This document shows, piece after piece, positions 43,961 through 53,900 of a DNA stretch of 64,000 nt (position 1 is its first letter; each line of letters begins with the position of its first letter). The translations under genes and the position numbers were made by a program. A model generated the notes under the pieces. The model did no database searches and was not told where the DNA came from. It was given only the letters and a program-made list of their open reading frames with translations. The stretch comes from Maribellus luteus (GTDB lineage: Bacteria > Bacteroidota > Bacteroidia > Bacteroidales > Prolixibacteraceae): positions 1 to 64,000 of the forward strand of contig NZ_QWGR01000002.1 of assembly GCF_003576475.1 (NCBI RefSeq), read 5' to 3'.

Positions 43961-45166
43961 TCAATTTTTAAGAACTCCGCAAAAATCAAGGAGAACTTTA
44001 TCATTTGCCTGTTTTATAGCATTAAACTCTTTGTGAGCCACAAGAAAAACTACAATGTCGGCATTTTTGTACGCTTCTTCATAGGAAGTCAGCTTAAACC
44101 TATTGTGAGTTGAAATATTTGGTTCTGCAATAAACACATCTCTTTCAGTCAATTCCTGCAGTAACAGCTCAACAATATATTTTGCCGGAGATTCCCTTAA
44201 GTCATCGATATTGGGTTTAAATGCAAGTCCCATAAGTGCAATGGATGGTTTTCTGCCATTCTCCAGTTCATACTTAAGTATAGCATTTTTAGTTTGTTCC
44301 ACACACCATAGAGTTTTGTAGTTATTTATTTCGCGGGCTTTTGCTATTATTTTTGATTCTTCAGGAAAATCAGAAGTAATAAAATAAGGATCGACTGCAA
44401 TGCAATGTCCTCCTACGCCACATCCGGGCCATAAGATATTTACTCGTGGGTGTTTGTTTGCCAATTCGATTAATTCCCAAACGTTAATTCCAGCTTTATT
44501 GCATATTATCGAAAGTTCGTTTGCAAAAGCGATTTGAACGTCCCGGCTCGAATTCTCAGTCAGCTTAACCATTTCTGCTGTTCTTGCATTTGTGCGATGC
44601 AATTTTCCACGAACGAACTTTGTGTAGAACTCTATTGCTGCATCTGTAGATTTATCATCAATTCCACCTATTACCCTGTCATTATTTTCCAGTTCAAAGA
44701 TCACATTACCGGGTAATACTCTTTCGGGGCAGTAGGCAATATTGATTTTGTTATGAAGTTCTGGACGTAACGAAAAGATCAGTTCGGCCATTTTTTCTGT
44801 AGTTCCAATTGGCGATGTAGATTCAATGATGTATGTATCTCCCTCTTTCAATAAATTGATAATACTTACGGTCGCTGCTTCTACATAGGAAATATCGGGT
44901 TCATGATTTCCTTTAAATGGAGTGGGAACCACAACCAAGTATACATCACTTAATTCCGGTTTTAAGGAGGCTGTCAGGTTGCCTGATTCTACTACAGATC
45001 TGGTCAGTTCGCCTAACCCTGGCTCAACAATATGTATCTTCCCCTCGTTTACCGTATTGACTATATCTTCATTTATGTCAACACCAATTACTGTTAGCCC
45101 TTTAGACGCAGAAACTACTGCTGTTGGTAGTCCTATGTATCCTAGTCCTATAAAACAGACCTTCAT
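43961..45166 (-). CDS. wecC: UDP-N-acetyl-D-mannosamine dehydrogenase
   Basis: Oxidises UDP-ManNAc to UDP-ManNAcA with two NAD. 401 residues: Rossmann motif FIGLGYIGLPTAV (5-17), catalytic Cys255 in GCGVGGHCIAVDPYF, and GLAFKPNIDDLRESPA in the UDP-binding domain. The sequence around the active site (WPGCGVGGHC) is WecC-like rather than WbpA-like. ATG at 45166, 2 bases after wecB, which makes its substrate. Confidence 0.94.
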   Translation of the reverse strand: MKVCFIGLGYIGLPTAVVSASKGLTVIGVDINEDIVNTVNEGKIHIVEPGLGELTRSVVESGNLTASLKPELSDVYLVVVPTPFKGNHEPDISYVEAATVSIINLLKEGDTYIIESTSPIGTTEKMAELIFSLRPELHNKINIAYCPERVLPGNVIFELENNDRVIGGIDDKSTDAAIEFYTKFVRGKLHRTNARTAEMVKLTENSSRDVQIAFANELSIICNKAGINVWELIELANKHPRVNILWPGCGVGGHCIAVDPYFITSDFPEESKIIAKAREINNYKTLWCVEQTKNAILKYELENGRKPSIALMGLAFKPNIDDLRESPAKYIVELLLQELTERDVFIAEPNISTHNRFKLTSYEEAYKNADIVVFLVAHKEFNAIKQANDKVLLDFCGVLKN

Positions 45167-45168
45167 CT

Positions 45169-46299
45169 CTATATTGCTTTTAGGTATTCTATAATTTTTT
45201 CTGTTGCTTTGCCATCTCCGTAGGGATTATGCAGCTCGCTCATTCTCTCAAAATGCCCGGAATCCTTTAATAGTCTTTCCGCTTCCAGTACTATTTTTTC
45301 TTTATCTGTTCCTACTAATATTACTGTTCCAGCCTCTACCGCTTCAGGTCTTTCTGTTGTATCCCTCATTACGAGTACTGGTTTTCCCAAGCTTGGAGCC
45401 TCTTCCTGAATGCCTCCCGAGTCAGTTATTACAAAATATGATTTCGACATTAGGTAAACAAATGCCAGGTACTCTAAGGGTTCTATAAGAAACACATTAC
45501 CCACATTATTTAATATTTCGGTTACAGGCTTTCTGACATTCGGGTTTAGGTGCATCGGGTAAACAATATCTATATCAGGATTAGAAAGGGCAATTTCTTT
45601 CAGAGCCTCGCAGATATTGATAAAGCCATGCCCGAAATTCTCCCGCCTGTGTCCGGTTACAAGTAAAAATTTCCTTTCACTGATACTGTATCCTTTGTCC
45701 CTGATAGCACGTTCTATCGATATTTCTTTATTTCTGTCATTTTTTATTTTATCCAGAACTAAAAACAAAGCATCAATTACCGTATTGCCCGTAACAACAA
45801 TATTTCTATCGGAAATATTTTCTTTTAGGAGATTGTTTTTTGCGAAAACGGTAGGGCAGAAATGATAGCTTGCAATTCTTCCTGTCATTTGGCGGTTCAT
45901 TTCCTCAGGCCACGGAGAGTATATATTGTTTGTTCTGAGTCCTGCTTCAATATGAGCTACCGGAATTTGCTGATAAAAGGCGGCAAGTGCGGCAAATGTA
46001 GAAGTGGAAGTATCGCCGTGTACAAAGACAATATCAGGAGTAAAATCTTGTAAGATATTTCTTATGCCCAACAGCACCCGGGCACTTATATCAAATAGGT
46101 CCTGCCCTTGTTTCATAATATCTAAATCATAGTCGGGCTTAATATCAAAAATATCCAAAACCTGATCTAACATCTCTCTGTGCTGTGCAGTAACGCAAAC
46201 TTTTGTCTGAAAGTAGTCAGAATGCTTCTCAAATTCCTTTACCAATGGAGCCATTTTTATGGCTTCTGGTCTTGTCCCAAAAATTATTAATACTTTCAT
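45169..46299 (-). CDS. wecB: UDP-N-acetylglucosamine 2-epimerase (non-hydrolysing)
   Basis: Interconverts UDP-GlcNAc and UDP-ManNAc. 376 residues with the family's GTRPEAIKMAPLVKEF start, CVTAQHREMLDQ, VHGDTSTSTFAALA, GHRRENFGHGF and DSGGIQEEAPSLGKPVLVMR, which include the active-site Asp, Glu and His residues. Length is normal. ATG at 46299, 31 bases after the GT2 gene. Together with wecC it supplies UDP-ManNAcA to this operon. A WbpI role on UDP-GlcNAc(3NAc)A from the wbp set cannot be excluded. Confidence 0.95.
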   Translation of the reverse strand: MKVLIIFGTRPEAIKMAPLVKEFEKHSDYFQTKVCVTAQHREMLDQVLDIFDIKPDYDLDIMKQGQDLFDISARVLLGIRNILQDFTPDIVFVHGDTSTSTFAALAAFYQQIPVAHIEAGLRTNNIYSPWPEEMNRQMTGRIASYHFCPTVFAKNNLLKENISDRNIVVTGNTVIDALFLVLDKIKNDRNKEISIERAIRDKGYSISERKFLLVTGHRRENFGHGFINICEALKEIALSNPDIDIVYPMHLNPNVRKPVTEILNNVGNVFLIEPLEYLAFVYLMSKSYFVITDSGGIQEEAPSLGKPVLVMRDTTERPEAVEAGTVILVGTDKEKIVLEAERLLKDSGHFERMSELHNPYGDGKATEKIIEYLKAI

Positions 46300-46330
46300 C
46301 TATTTGATAACTCTTTTAAAAGGTGCAATT

Positions 46331-47380
46331 TTATCGGCTTTCCAGTTTCTTTTTACTGTAATAGTTTTTTACGAATCCTTCTGCTTCTTTTCTTCCCAGT
46401 ATTTTTGTTTGCCAAAGAGCTTTGATCAGTCCCAAACCATATGCAAATACTTGTATATTTAATGTAACCGGTGACAGTATGGCAGCCTTAATGTTTTTAT
46501 ATTGAAAAAATGATTGAAAAAAGGCAGTCAGGTTTACCAGGAAATACACAATTCCCGTTGTTGCCCAGAGGTATCCGCCCCATTTGGGAAAAATCATCGT
46601 AAAAAAAACAAGTAGAATCAAGCCAAGGACAACCATTGCCGGAATTAGATGAATTGGTTTTAACAGGGATGGATGAGCCAATGATAAATTAATTCGAGCT
46701 ACTCCCCAATTAAAGATTTGCCGGTAAAACTTCGAAAGGCTGGTACGGCGCTTGTGGTAAACAAAAGCATCCGAAATCAAACCAACTTTATAACCCGCAT
46801 CATAAATTCGCTGAGAGAAGTCCATATCCTGCCCGTGGCGAAGTTGGTTCATTCCTCCAATATTTTCAAATACCTTCCGATGGATTCCCATATTAAAGCT
46901 GCGGGGATAGAATTTCCCAATACTTTTTTTCTGTCCCCGTGTACCACCTGTACCAAGTTTTGATGTCATGGAATAGGTAATGGCTTTCAATAAAGGGCTG
47001 AATGATTCATGACAAGTATCAGGACCACCAAAAGCTTCGTAACCGTGTTGTTTTATTTCTCTATCGATCGTACAAAGCCAATGGGACGGAAACATACAGT
47101 CTGAATCAACAAAGATAAAGTATTGCCCGGAAGCATTTCTCATCCCATTATTTCTCGCTTCTCCCGGGCCTTTGTTTTCTTGATAAATGATTCTTATTTG
47201 TATGCCTGTCTTTGACCGATAGTTCTCAATATAATTCTGGAACCCATCTTTTGACCCATCATCCACAAAAAGGAACTCAAATCTTTCTCTGTCAAAATCA
47301 AGCTTCTCTGCACTTTCCAAAAGCTCCTTAACTTCTCCGGTGCGATTATACACCGCTATTATTATCGAATACATCATCAT
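46331..47380 (-). CDS. Glycosyltransferase family 2 with C-terminal membrane segments
   Basis: Up to 349 residues; three in-frame ATGs (47380, 47377, 47374) open the gene and the third (MYSIIIAVYNRTGEV) may be the real start. The GT-A domain (about 5-225) has FLFVDDGSKDG, NKGPGEARNNGM, FIFVDSDCMF (DxD) and the acceptor-side NQLRHGQDMDFSQRI. Two to three hydrophobic helices follow (about 240-310). It is the first gene of the minus-strand GT2-wecB-wecC-GT4-C5epimerase-asnB operon. Confidence 0.9.
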   Translation of the reverse strand: MMMYSIIIAVYNRTGEVKELLESAEKLDFDRERFEFLFVDDGSKDGFQNYIENYRSKTGIQIRIIYQENKGPGEARNNGMRNASGQYFIFVDSDCMFPSHWLCTIDREIKQHGYEAFGGPDTCHESFSPLLKAITYSMTSKLGTGGTRGQKKSIGKFYPRSFNMGIHRKVFENIGGMNQLRHGQDMDFSQRIYDAGYKVGLISDAFVYHKRRTSLSKFYRQIFNWGVARINLSLAHPSLLKPIHLIPAMVVLGLILLVFFTMIFPKWGGYLWATTGIVYFLVNLTAFFQSFFQYKNIKAAILSPVTLNIQVFAYGLGLIKALWQTKILGRKEAEGFVKNYYSKKKLESR

Positions 47381-47506
47381 TACATGAGGCTTCTTTAATT
47401 TTTTCTTTAATACTCAGGGAAACATAATTGGCCGTAGAAAAGAAAGGAAGTGCTATTAAAAACAAAATCCGATTTTTGCGTGAACTTTCGTCTTAACAAG
47501 CAGAGC

Positions 47507-49045
47507 CTAATTTATCTTCCCAAACAAATTCTTCATACTTACCTGTTCGCCAATGATCTTTCCAAGGTCGGCGATGGCAACGCGTTCCTGTTCCATGGTG
47601 TCACGGTAACGGATGGTAACGGTGTTGTCTTCCAGCGACTGGTGGTCAACAGTTACACAGAACGGTGTTCCAATGGCATCCTGGCGGCGGTAGCGTTTCC
47701 CGATCGAGTCTTTCTCGTCGTACTGACAGTTGAAGTCGAACTTCAGGCTGTCGATGATTTCGCGCGCTTTTTCAGGCATTCCGTCTTTTTTTACCAGCGG
47801 CAGAACGGCCAGTTTTACCGGAGCCAGGGCAGCAGGGATTTTCAGTACCACGCGTGAGTCTTTCTCCAGCTGTTCTTCGCAGTACGAAGCTGAAATTACC
47901 TGAAGGAACATGCGGTCCAGGCCAATCGATGTTTCCACTACATACGGAACGTAGGATTCGTTCAATTCAGGATCGAAGTAGCGAATCTTCTTGCCCGAGA
48001 ATTTTTCGTGTTGCGAAAGGTCAAAGTCAGTACGTGAGTGAATACCTTCCACTTCTTTAAAACCAAAGGGGAATTTGTATTCCACATCAACCGCAGCATT
48101 GGCGTAGTGGGCCAGCTTTTCATGTTCGTGGAAACGGTAGTTTTCATCGCCAAAACCAAGGGCGCGGTGCCACTTTATCCGTGTTTCCTTCCATTTTTCA
48201 AACCAGTCGAGTTCGCTGCCCGGACGAACAAAGAACTGCATTTCCATTTGTTCGAATTCGCGCATACGGAAAATAAACTGACGCGCTACAATTTCGTTGC
48301 GGAAAGCTTTTCCGATCTGTGCAATCCCGAAGGGGATTTTCATACGGCCGGTTTTCTGCACGTTCAGGTAATTCACAAAAATTCCCTGAGCGGTTTCCGG
48401 GCGCAGGTAAACCTTCAGCGCGCCGTCGGCAGTCGATCCCATTTCGGTGGCAAACATCAGGTTAAACTGGCGTACATCGGTCCAGTTACGGGTTCCTGAA
48501 ATAGGACAAGCGATTTCTTCGTCGACAATAATCTGGCGAAGTTCTTCGAGGTTGCTGTCGTTCAGTGCCTGCGCAAAACGGTTGTGCAATGCATTCCATT
48601 TTGCCTGGTTATCCAGCACGCGCTGGTTGGTTTCGCGGAATTGTTGTTCGTCAAAAGCATCGCCAAAACGCTTGGCAGCTTTGGCCACTTCCTTGTTTAT
48701 TTTTTCTTCGATTTTTGCCAGCTGTTCTTCAATCAGCACATCGGCACGGTAACGTTTTTTCGAGTCTTTGTTGTCGATCAGCGGATCGTTAAAAGCATCC
48801 ACGTGGCCCGAAGCTTTCCAAATGGTAGGGTGCATAAAAATAGCGGAATCGATTCCTACTACGTTTTCGTGCAAAAGCACCATGCTGTCCCACCAGTATT
48901 TTTTGATGTTGTTTTTTAACTCAACGCCGTATTGTCCGTAATCGTACACTGCTCCCAGCCCGTCATAAATTTCGCTCGATTGAAATACATATCCGTATTC
49001 TTTGCAGTGTGCAACCAGTTTCTTGAAAATATCTTCTTGTGCCAT
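47507..49045 (-). CDS. glyS: Glycyl-tRNA synthetase (single-chain class II)
   Basis: Charges tRNA-Gly in the cytoplasm. 512 residues of the alpha2 type found in eukaryotes, archaea and many bacteria, not the alpha/beta type. Starts with AHCKEYGYVFQSSEIYDGL; class II motifs 2 and 3 are represented by FIFRMREFEQMEMQFFV and VVETSIGLDRMFLQV; a C-terminal anticodon-binding domain follows (about 405-512). ATG at 49045. It breaks the polysaccharide locus from the SusCD unit and marks the return to core genes. Confidence 0.97.
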   Translation of the reverse strand: MAQEDIFKKLVAHCKEYGYVFQSSEIYDGLGAVYDYGQYGVELKNNIKKYWWDSMVLLHENVVGIDSAIFMHPTIWKASGHVDAFNDPLIDNKDSKKRYRADVLIEEQLAKIEEKINKEVAKAAKRFGDAFDEQQFRETNQRVLDNQAKWNALHNRFAQALNDSNLEELRQIIVDEEIACPISGTRNWTDVRQFNLMFATEMGSTADGALKVYLRPETAQGIFVNYLNVQKTGRMKIPFGIAQIGKAFRNEIVARQFIFRMREFEQMEMQFFVRPGSELDWFEKWKETRIKWHRALGFGDENYRFHEHEKLAHYANAAVDVEYKFPFGFKEVEGIHSRTDFDLSQHEKFSGKKIRYFDPELNESYVPYVVETSIGLDRMFLQVISASYCEEQLEKDSRVVLKIPAALAPVKLAVLPLVKKDGMPEKAREIIDSLKFDFNCQYDEKDSIGKRYRRQDAIGTPFCVTVDHQSLEDNTVTIRYRDTMEQERVAIADLGKIIGEQVSMKNLFGKIN

Positions 49046-49072
49046 TTTTTGTTAAAATTCTGAATTGAAGCA

Positions 49073-49080
49073 CAAATGTA
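49073..49080 (-). promoter_or_regulatory. Candidate -7 promoter element of glyS
   Basis: Minus-strand TACATTTG fits TAnnTTTG exactly, 28 bases upstream of the glyS ATG. The -33 position at the standard 19-base spacing reads GAT, so only the -7 element is supported. Confidence 0.4.
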
Positions 49081-49215
49081 CACGATTTTTTTGATTTGGA
49101 TCGAGAAGAGTTGAGGGTTCAAAGTTCGGGAAGGGAAGTTTTGAGGGGTAAATTGCTCTGAAGCTTTGAAAACCAGCAGGAATCGGCAGTGAAGCTACCG
49201 GCCGGATAGAAAAGA

Positions 49216-49241
49216 AAGGCGGTCTGTATGCAGACCGCCTT
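49216..49241 (-). terminator. Intrinsic terminator after the SusC/SusD unit
   Basis: An 11-bp perfect stem (aaggcggtctg / cagaccgcctt) closes a 4-base loop, and on the minus strand it is followed by the T-rich TCTTTTCT. It lies 45 bases after the SusD stop and separates that operon from glyS. Confidence 0.7.
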
Positions 49242-49285
49242 CACTTAAAAACAGAGTTACTAAACTCTCAGATTATGATTGCCAT

Positions 49286-50959
49286 TTAATTGGCCGAAGT
49301 ACAATAGTTTTTACCCAAATCCCACCAGATTTTTGTACTCACCTGGTCGGTGCCGCCGAGCAAGGTTAATGCTTTGTTGTATTCAACCTCGTTCAGGGTT
49401 TTTTCACTCTCGGGATATTCAACACGCTTGATGTAATTGGTCACGTCTTTTATATCCGTGCTGTGGCTGGGCCATATCAGTTCATTTCTGTCGAGCGCGA
49501 CGTCGGTGCGGGGAAGGTTCAAGCGGCGCTTGTCGTTCCAGGCTTCCTGCGACATGTCGGGGAACAAGGCAATGTATTTCTGGGTAATAATTTTTTCCAA
49601 CGCAGTGTTTCCTGCACCGGAAGTATCGTCGAAACGGGCACTTGTTCCGGCTATATTTTTTTCGGTAGATGAAAGATAGGCATCGGCTTTATCCGCAACG
49701 CCCCAGGTAGCAAAAGAAGCATTCACCCCTTTTTCATATTCTGTTTTTGCATCCAGCCCCGAAACAAAACCACGGAAGGCCGCTTCTGCTTTCAAAAAAC
49801 AAACCTCTTCATACAGAAATAAATCATAAGGGCGAGCAGTTCTGACTGCCCCGTTGTTTTTCAGAAAACCCATTTCCGCAAAAACTACCGACCTGTATTT
49901 TGTTGGATCTAACTCGGGATGCTTGGTAATGTCCATGCCATCGGGCATTCCACGCCAGTCGCCATTTTCAAAGGCGGGGTCAAACATTTGGGTTCCGCGT
50001 GGGTCGACCATTGCGGGGTGGTTAGCCGAAAGGGCTTTCCCGCTTCGGTCGTTGGTTACTGAAGCAGGGAAGTCGATACCTCCGATACCCGACAACAGTT
50101 TCTCCATTGAAGAGCTCATGTTCAGCGGGCCTCCCCAGGTAATCTGGAACATGGTATAGTTGTAGTTTTGTCCCCACGAACCATCGGCTTTTGGCGGCAG
50201 TAAGGCATTGTCGGCCGGGCTTTCCATTACTCCGGCATTGATTGCTTTCTGTGCCTCGGCTTTGCAGGTAGTCGCATCCACTTCGGATAAACGCAAGGCC
50301 AAACGAAGGTGCAGAGAGTTACCAAAGCGGCGCCATTTCTCTACATCATTGTCAAAAATGATATCGTAGTTCTGGTTGCTGAAAATAGGATTATCACTGG
50401 CGGCAGACAACAAGGCATTGGCTTCTTCCAATTCAGCAAAGAATTCAGCATAAGCAGCCTCCGGAGAAATATAGGGCGGATTTTCCACTACTTCGCCGGA
50501 ATAGCCCGGAAGAGGGATGGGGCCGAACCAATCGACTCCGACAGAAGCACACCATACGCGCCAGATTTTTGCTACGGCTTTTGCGTGGTTGAAAGCATCT
50601 CCCTGCTCTTCCTGCGCACGAAGCACCAGGTTGATGTTGGCAATGCTGTTTTGCACCCGGCGAAACATGCGGGAATTCCAGTCATCGTTCATGATGTAGT
50701 AACGGGTGGAAAAACTACCGCCGTCCAGCATTTGGGCGTAAAAATCGACCATGAGTGATTTTACCCGCTGCTCGTCATCTCCTTCAATGGCCGGAATTGT
50801 TGTGCGGAAAACTGAGCCCAGCGATGATTCAGAGAAGTTATAATTGACACTACTGTCTGGCTGGTTGGGGTTGACATTGGAGACCAGGTCGTCACACGCT
50901 GAAAAGGCCCCGGTCAATAATAAGCTTGCTATGAATAGTATTTTAAATCTTGTCTTCAT
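49286..50959 (-). CDS. SusD/RagB-family outer-membrane nutrient-binding lipoprotein
   Basis: 557 residues. Signal peptide with lipobox ending GAFSAC (Cys22), so lipid-anchored at the outer membrane. The mature protein resembles the SusD-like_2 branch: helical TPR-like N-terminal region with QNSIANINLVLRAQ, DWFGPIPLPGYSG, WRRFGNSLHLRLALRLS, and a C-terminal segment with KYIALFPDMSQEAWNDKRR. It caps the SusC pore and binds substrate. ATG at 50959, 27 bases after susC. The ligand is not indicated by neighbours. Confidence 0.94.
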   Translation of the reverse strand: MKTRFKILFIASLLLTGAFSACDDLVSNVNPNQPDSSVNYNFSESSLGSVFRTTIPAIEGDDEQRVKSLMVDFYAQMLDGGSFSTRYYIMNDDWNSRMFRRVQNSIANINLVLRAQEEQGDAFNHAKAVAKIWRVWCASVGVDWFGPIPLPGYSGEVVENPPYISPEAAYAEFFAELEEANALLSAASDNPIFSNQNYDIIFDNDVEKWRRFGNSLHLRLALRLSEVDATTCKAEAQKAINAGVMESPADNALLPPKADGSWGQNYNYTMFQITWGGPLNMSSSMEKLLSGIGGIDFPASVTNDRSGKALSANHPAMVDPRGTQMFDPAFENGDWRGMPDGMDITKHPELDPTKYRSVVFAEMGFLKNNGAVRTARPYDLFLYEEVCFLKAEAAFRGFVSGLDAKTEYEKGVNASFATWGVADKADAYLSSTEKNIAGTSARFDDTSGAGNTALEKIITQKYIALFPDMSQEAWNDKRRLNLPRTDVALDRNELIWPSHSTDIKDVTNYIKRVEYPESEKTLNEVEYNKALTLLGGTDQVSTKIWWDLGKNYCTSAN

Positions 50960-50986
50960 TTTTCAAAGTTTTACAGGTTAGGTTAA

Positions 50987-53900
50987 TTAAAACGAAACAT
51001 TGATATTGAACCCAATACTGCGCATGGTTGGCATCGAGTTAAATTCAACCCCCATAACACTGTTGGCATTACTGAAACCGGCCTCCGGGTCAAAACCTTC
51101 GGTGGTACTGTAAATCATAAATAAGTTACGTGCAACTACACCCGCTTTCAGAGAGGTAAACGGAGTTCTCGCAAGTAATCTCTGCGGAACAGAGTAGGAG
51201 AAACTTAATTCGCGCAAACGAACGTTGGCAGCATCGTAAATAAAAGCTTCGTTTATGCCGCTAATGCCTTTCCAGTATTGCTCTGCATTGATTTCTACAT
51301 CGTTGGGAGTTCCGTCTTGCTTGACTCCGTCCACCACCAGGTTTCCTTCGCGGTAATCCGAAGTCATGGCCAGGGTGCCGTGGTTGGTTCCGGTTTGAAT
51401 GGATCCCATAAATACTTTGGCTCCGTATGACATGTCTACCAACCAACCCAGCGACAGGTTGTTGAGAGTTAAAGTGTTCGACCAGCTTAGCATGCCTTTG
51501 GGCTGAGTGTTCCCTAAGTTTTTCAACTCAGCCGCCTGAACAGGAACCCCACTGGCTCCGATAACAATATTCCCCTGGTTGTCGCGCTCATAAGCTGTAC
51601 CGTAAATGTCGCCATAGGAGCCGCCTTCTTCCGCTACAATCTGGAACGGAAGACCGGTTCCTTCACTAAGAATTTGCCTCTTGGTTGTTTTGGTGAGGCT
51701 GATGATCTTGTTTTTATTGGTTGACCAGTTAATCAGCGTATTCCACTCGAAACCACGTGCCTTCACCAGTGTGGCGTTTAAAGCCAGCTCCCATCCCTGG
51801 TTTTGGATATTTCCGGCGTTCACCAGGTCGTAACTGTAACCCGTTGCCGGCGGAATGGCAATTCTCAGGATTTGATTGAAAGCATTCTTTTTATAGTACG
51901 AAACATCAATGCCTACTCGGTTTTGCCAGGCCCGTAATTCAAAACCGGCTTCTATTGAACGAACGGTTTCGTTTCTCAGGTTGGGGTTGGCGCGCCAGTT
52001 CTGACGGGTCACTTCCATCAAACCGTCTTTGATGTTGTAATCAAGTCCAAAAGTGTTGGCAAGCATGTACGGATCGGTGTCATTTCCCACTTCTGCCCAC
52101 GAAGCACGCAGTTTCCCAAACGAGATAGGTTTCAGGTCTATTCCCTGTTGTCCGAGGGTTTCAGAAAATACCCAACTTCCACTGACGGAAGGGTACCAGT
52201 AATTGTTTTTATCCGATGGCAGGGTAGAGGACCAGTCGCCGCGTAAACTCAGGTCAAGATAAAGAGCATTCAGGTACGAAAGCGATGCTGTTCCGTACAG
52301 CGAGTTTATTTGCTTTTCTGAGGTGGAGTAAAAGGCCTGGTGTTCGCGGCCTGCCGAGATAGTGTAGAAATCGGGAATTTCGAGGGCACCCGACCAGTTT
52401 ACATCTTCTGTAGCTTCGCGTTTCATTACGTTACCACCCACGGTGGCGCTCAGCCCAAGATCTCCAAAGCTTTTGTCGGCTGTTAAAAGCCAGTCCGAGT
52501 TGATTTCCTTGAACGTTTGTTGTGTGGTGCGGTACGAACCTTCTACTTCCCAATATGGATTGCCGGTTGCGCGAGTCAGGTCGTAAAAGAAGGAATAGTT
52601 ATCCATCCCTGTTCGCAATTTTAATTTTAGCCAATCGGTAAGCGAAAGATTCAGGGCGATCATCCCGATGTAACGGTCGCGTTTATCGCTGTTGCGGTTT
52701 TTTTCTGTCATCCAGAAAACGTTGTCTGGCGAAGCGTTGTGATCGAGCACATAGGCTGCCGGTTTTCCATCGGCCCGTTTCCAATCGGTGGCGCGGTAGG
52801 CTTCGTAGTCAGAAAATGAAACACTTCGCGGACGGTAGAGGTTGTCCATGAAAATGTTGTTGGGGTCGCGTGCCAGCGAGATACGGTTTTTGGTGTTTTG
52901 GTTGATGTAGTTAATTTTTGACTCTGCTGTGATCCATTCTGCCAATTTTGCTGTGGCGCTGAAATTTACAGTGGTGCGGTCCATTCCGCTGTTCGGAACA
53001 ACGGCTTTGTTATCGAGCCGGGTTACCGAAAAACGGTAGGTCAGGTTTTCATTGGCTTTTGACAGTTCAACGCTGTTTGTCCAGCTGGTACCTGTTTGCA
53101 GAAAGTCTTTGTATAAATCGTTTTGACGGGCCGCATAAGGAAAACTGCCCAAAGCCATTTCAACTGTCTTCCCATCCATTTTCGGGCCCCAGCTACCTAC
53201 CTGGTTATTGTCGAAAACGCCGTTAACTCCTTGTCCGTATTCGTTTTGGAAGGAGGGAACCTGCATCGGGTTTTCAAAGGTAAAATTGGAACTGAATGAA
53301 ATGCCAAGTCCTCTGGAGCTGCTACCGCTTTTGGTAGTTACGAGTACAACCCCGTTTCCTGCGCGGCTGCCGTATAAGGCTGCTGCCGCTCCGCCTTTCA
53401 GGATGGAAATGCTTTCAATATCATCGGGAGAAATGTCTCCCAAACCGGATCCTTTGTCGATGGAACTGTTTCCCCAGTAGTCGGCTGGTGAGCTGGCAAA
53501 ATTATCGATCGGAATACCATCCACCACAATCAAAGGCTGGTTGTTTCCGGCAATCGAATTATTCCCGCGGATCACGATTCTGGTTGAACCTCCAACCCCG
53601 GTACCGTTCTGCCTGATTTGAACACCTGCAATTTTACCCGCCAGGGCATTGGCCACGTTTGCATCGCGCGCTTCGGTGAGGGCATCGCCGCTAACATCCT
53701 GCACTGCATATCCCAAAGCTTTTCTTTGTTTTTTTATTCCCAGTGCAGTTACCACTACTTCTTCCACATCCATTAAGTCAGATTCGAGGGCGATGTTTAT
53801 CGTTGTTTGTCCGGTAATGGCTACTTCCTGGCTTTTCATTCCTACAAACGAAAAAACCAATGTGCCGTCTTCCGGAATGCCGGGAAGCGAATAGTTCCCG

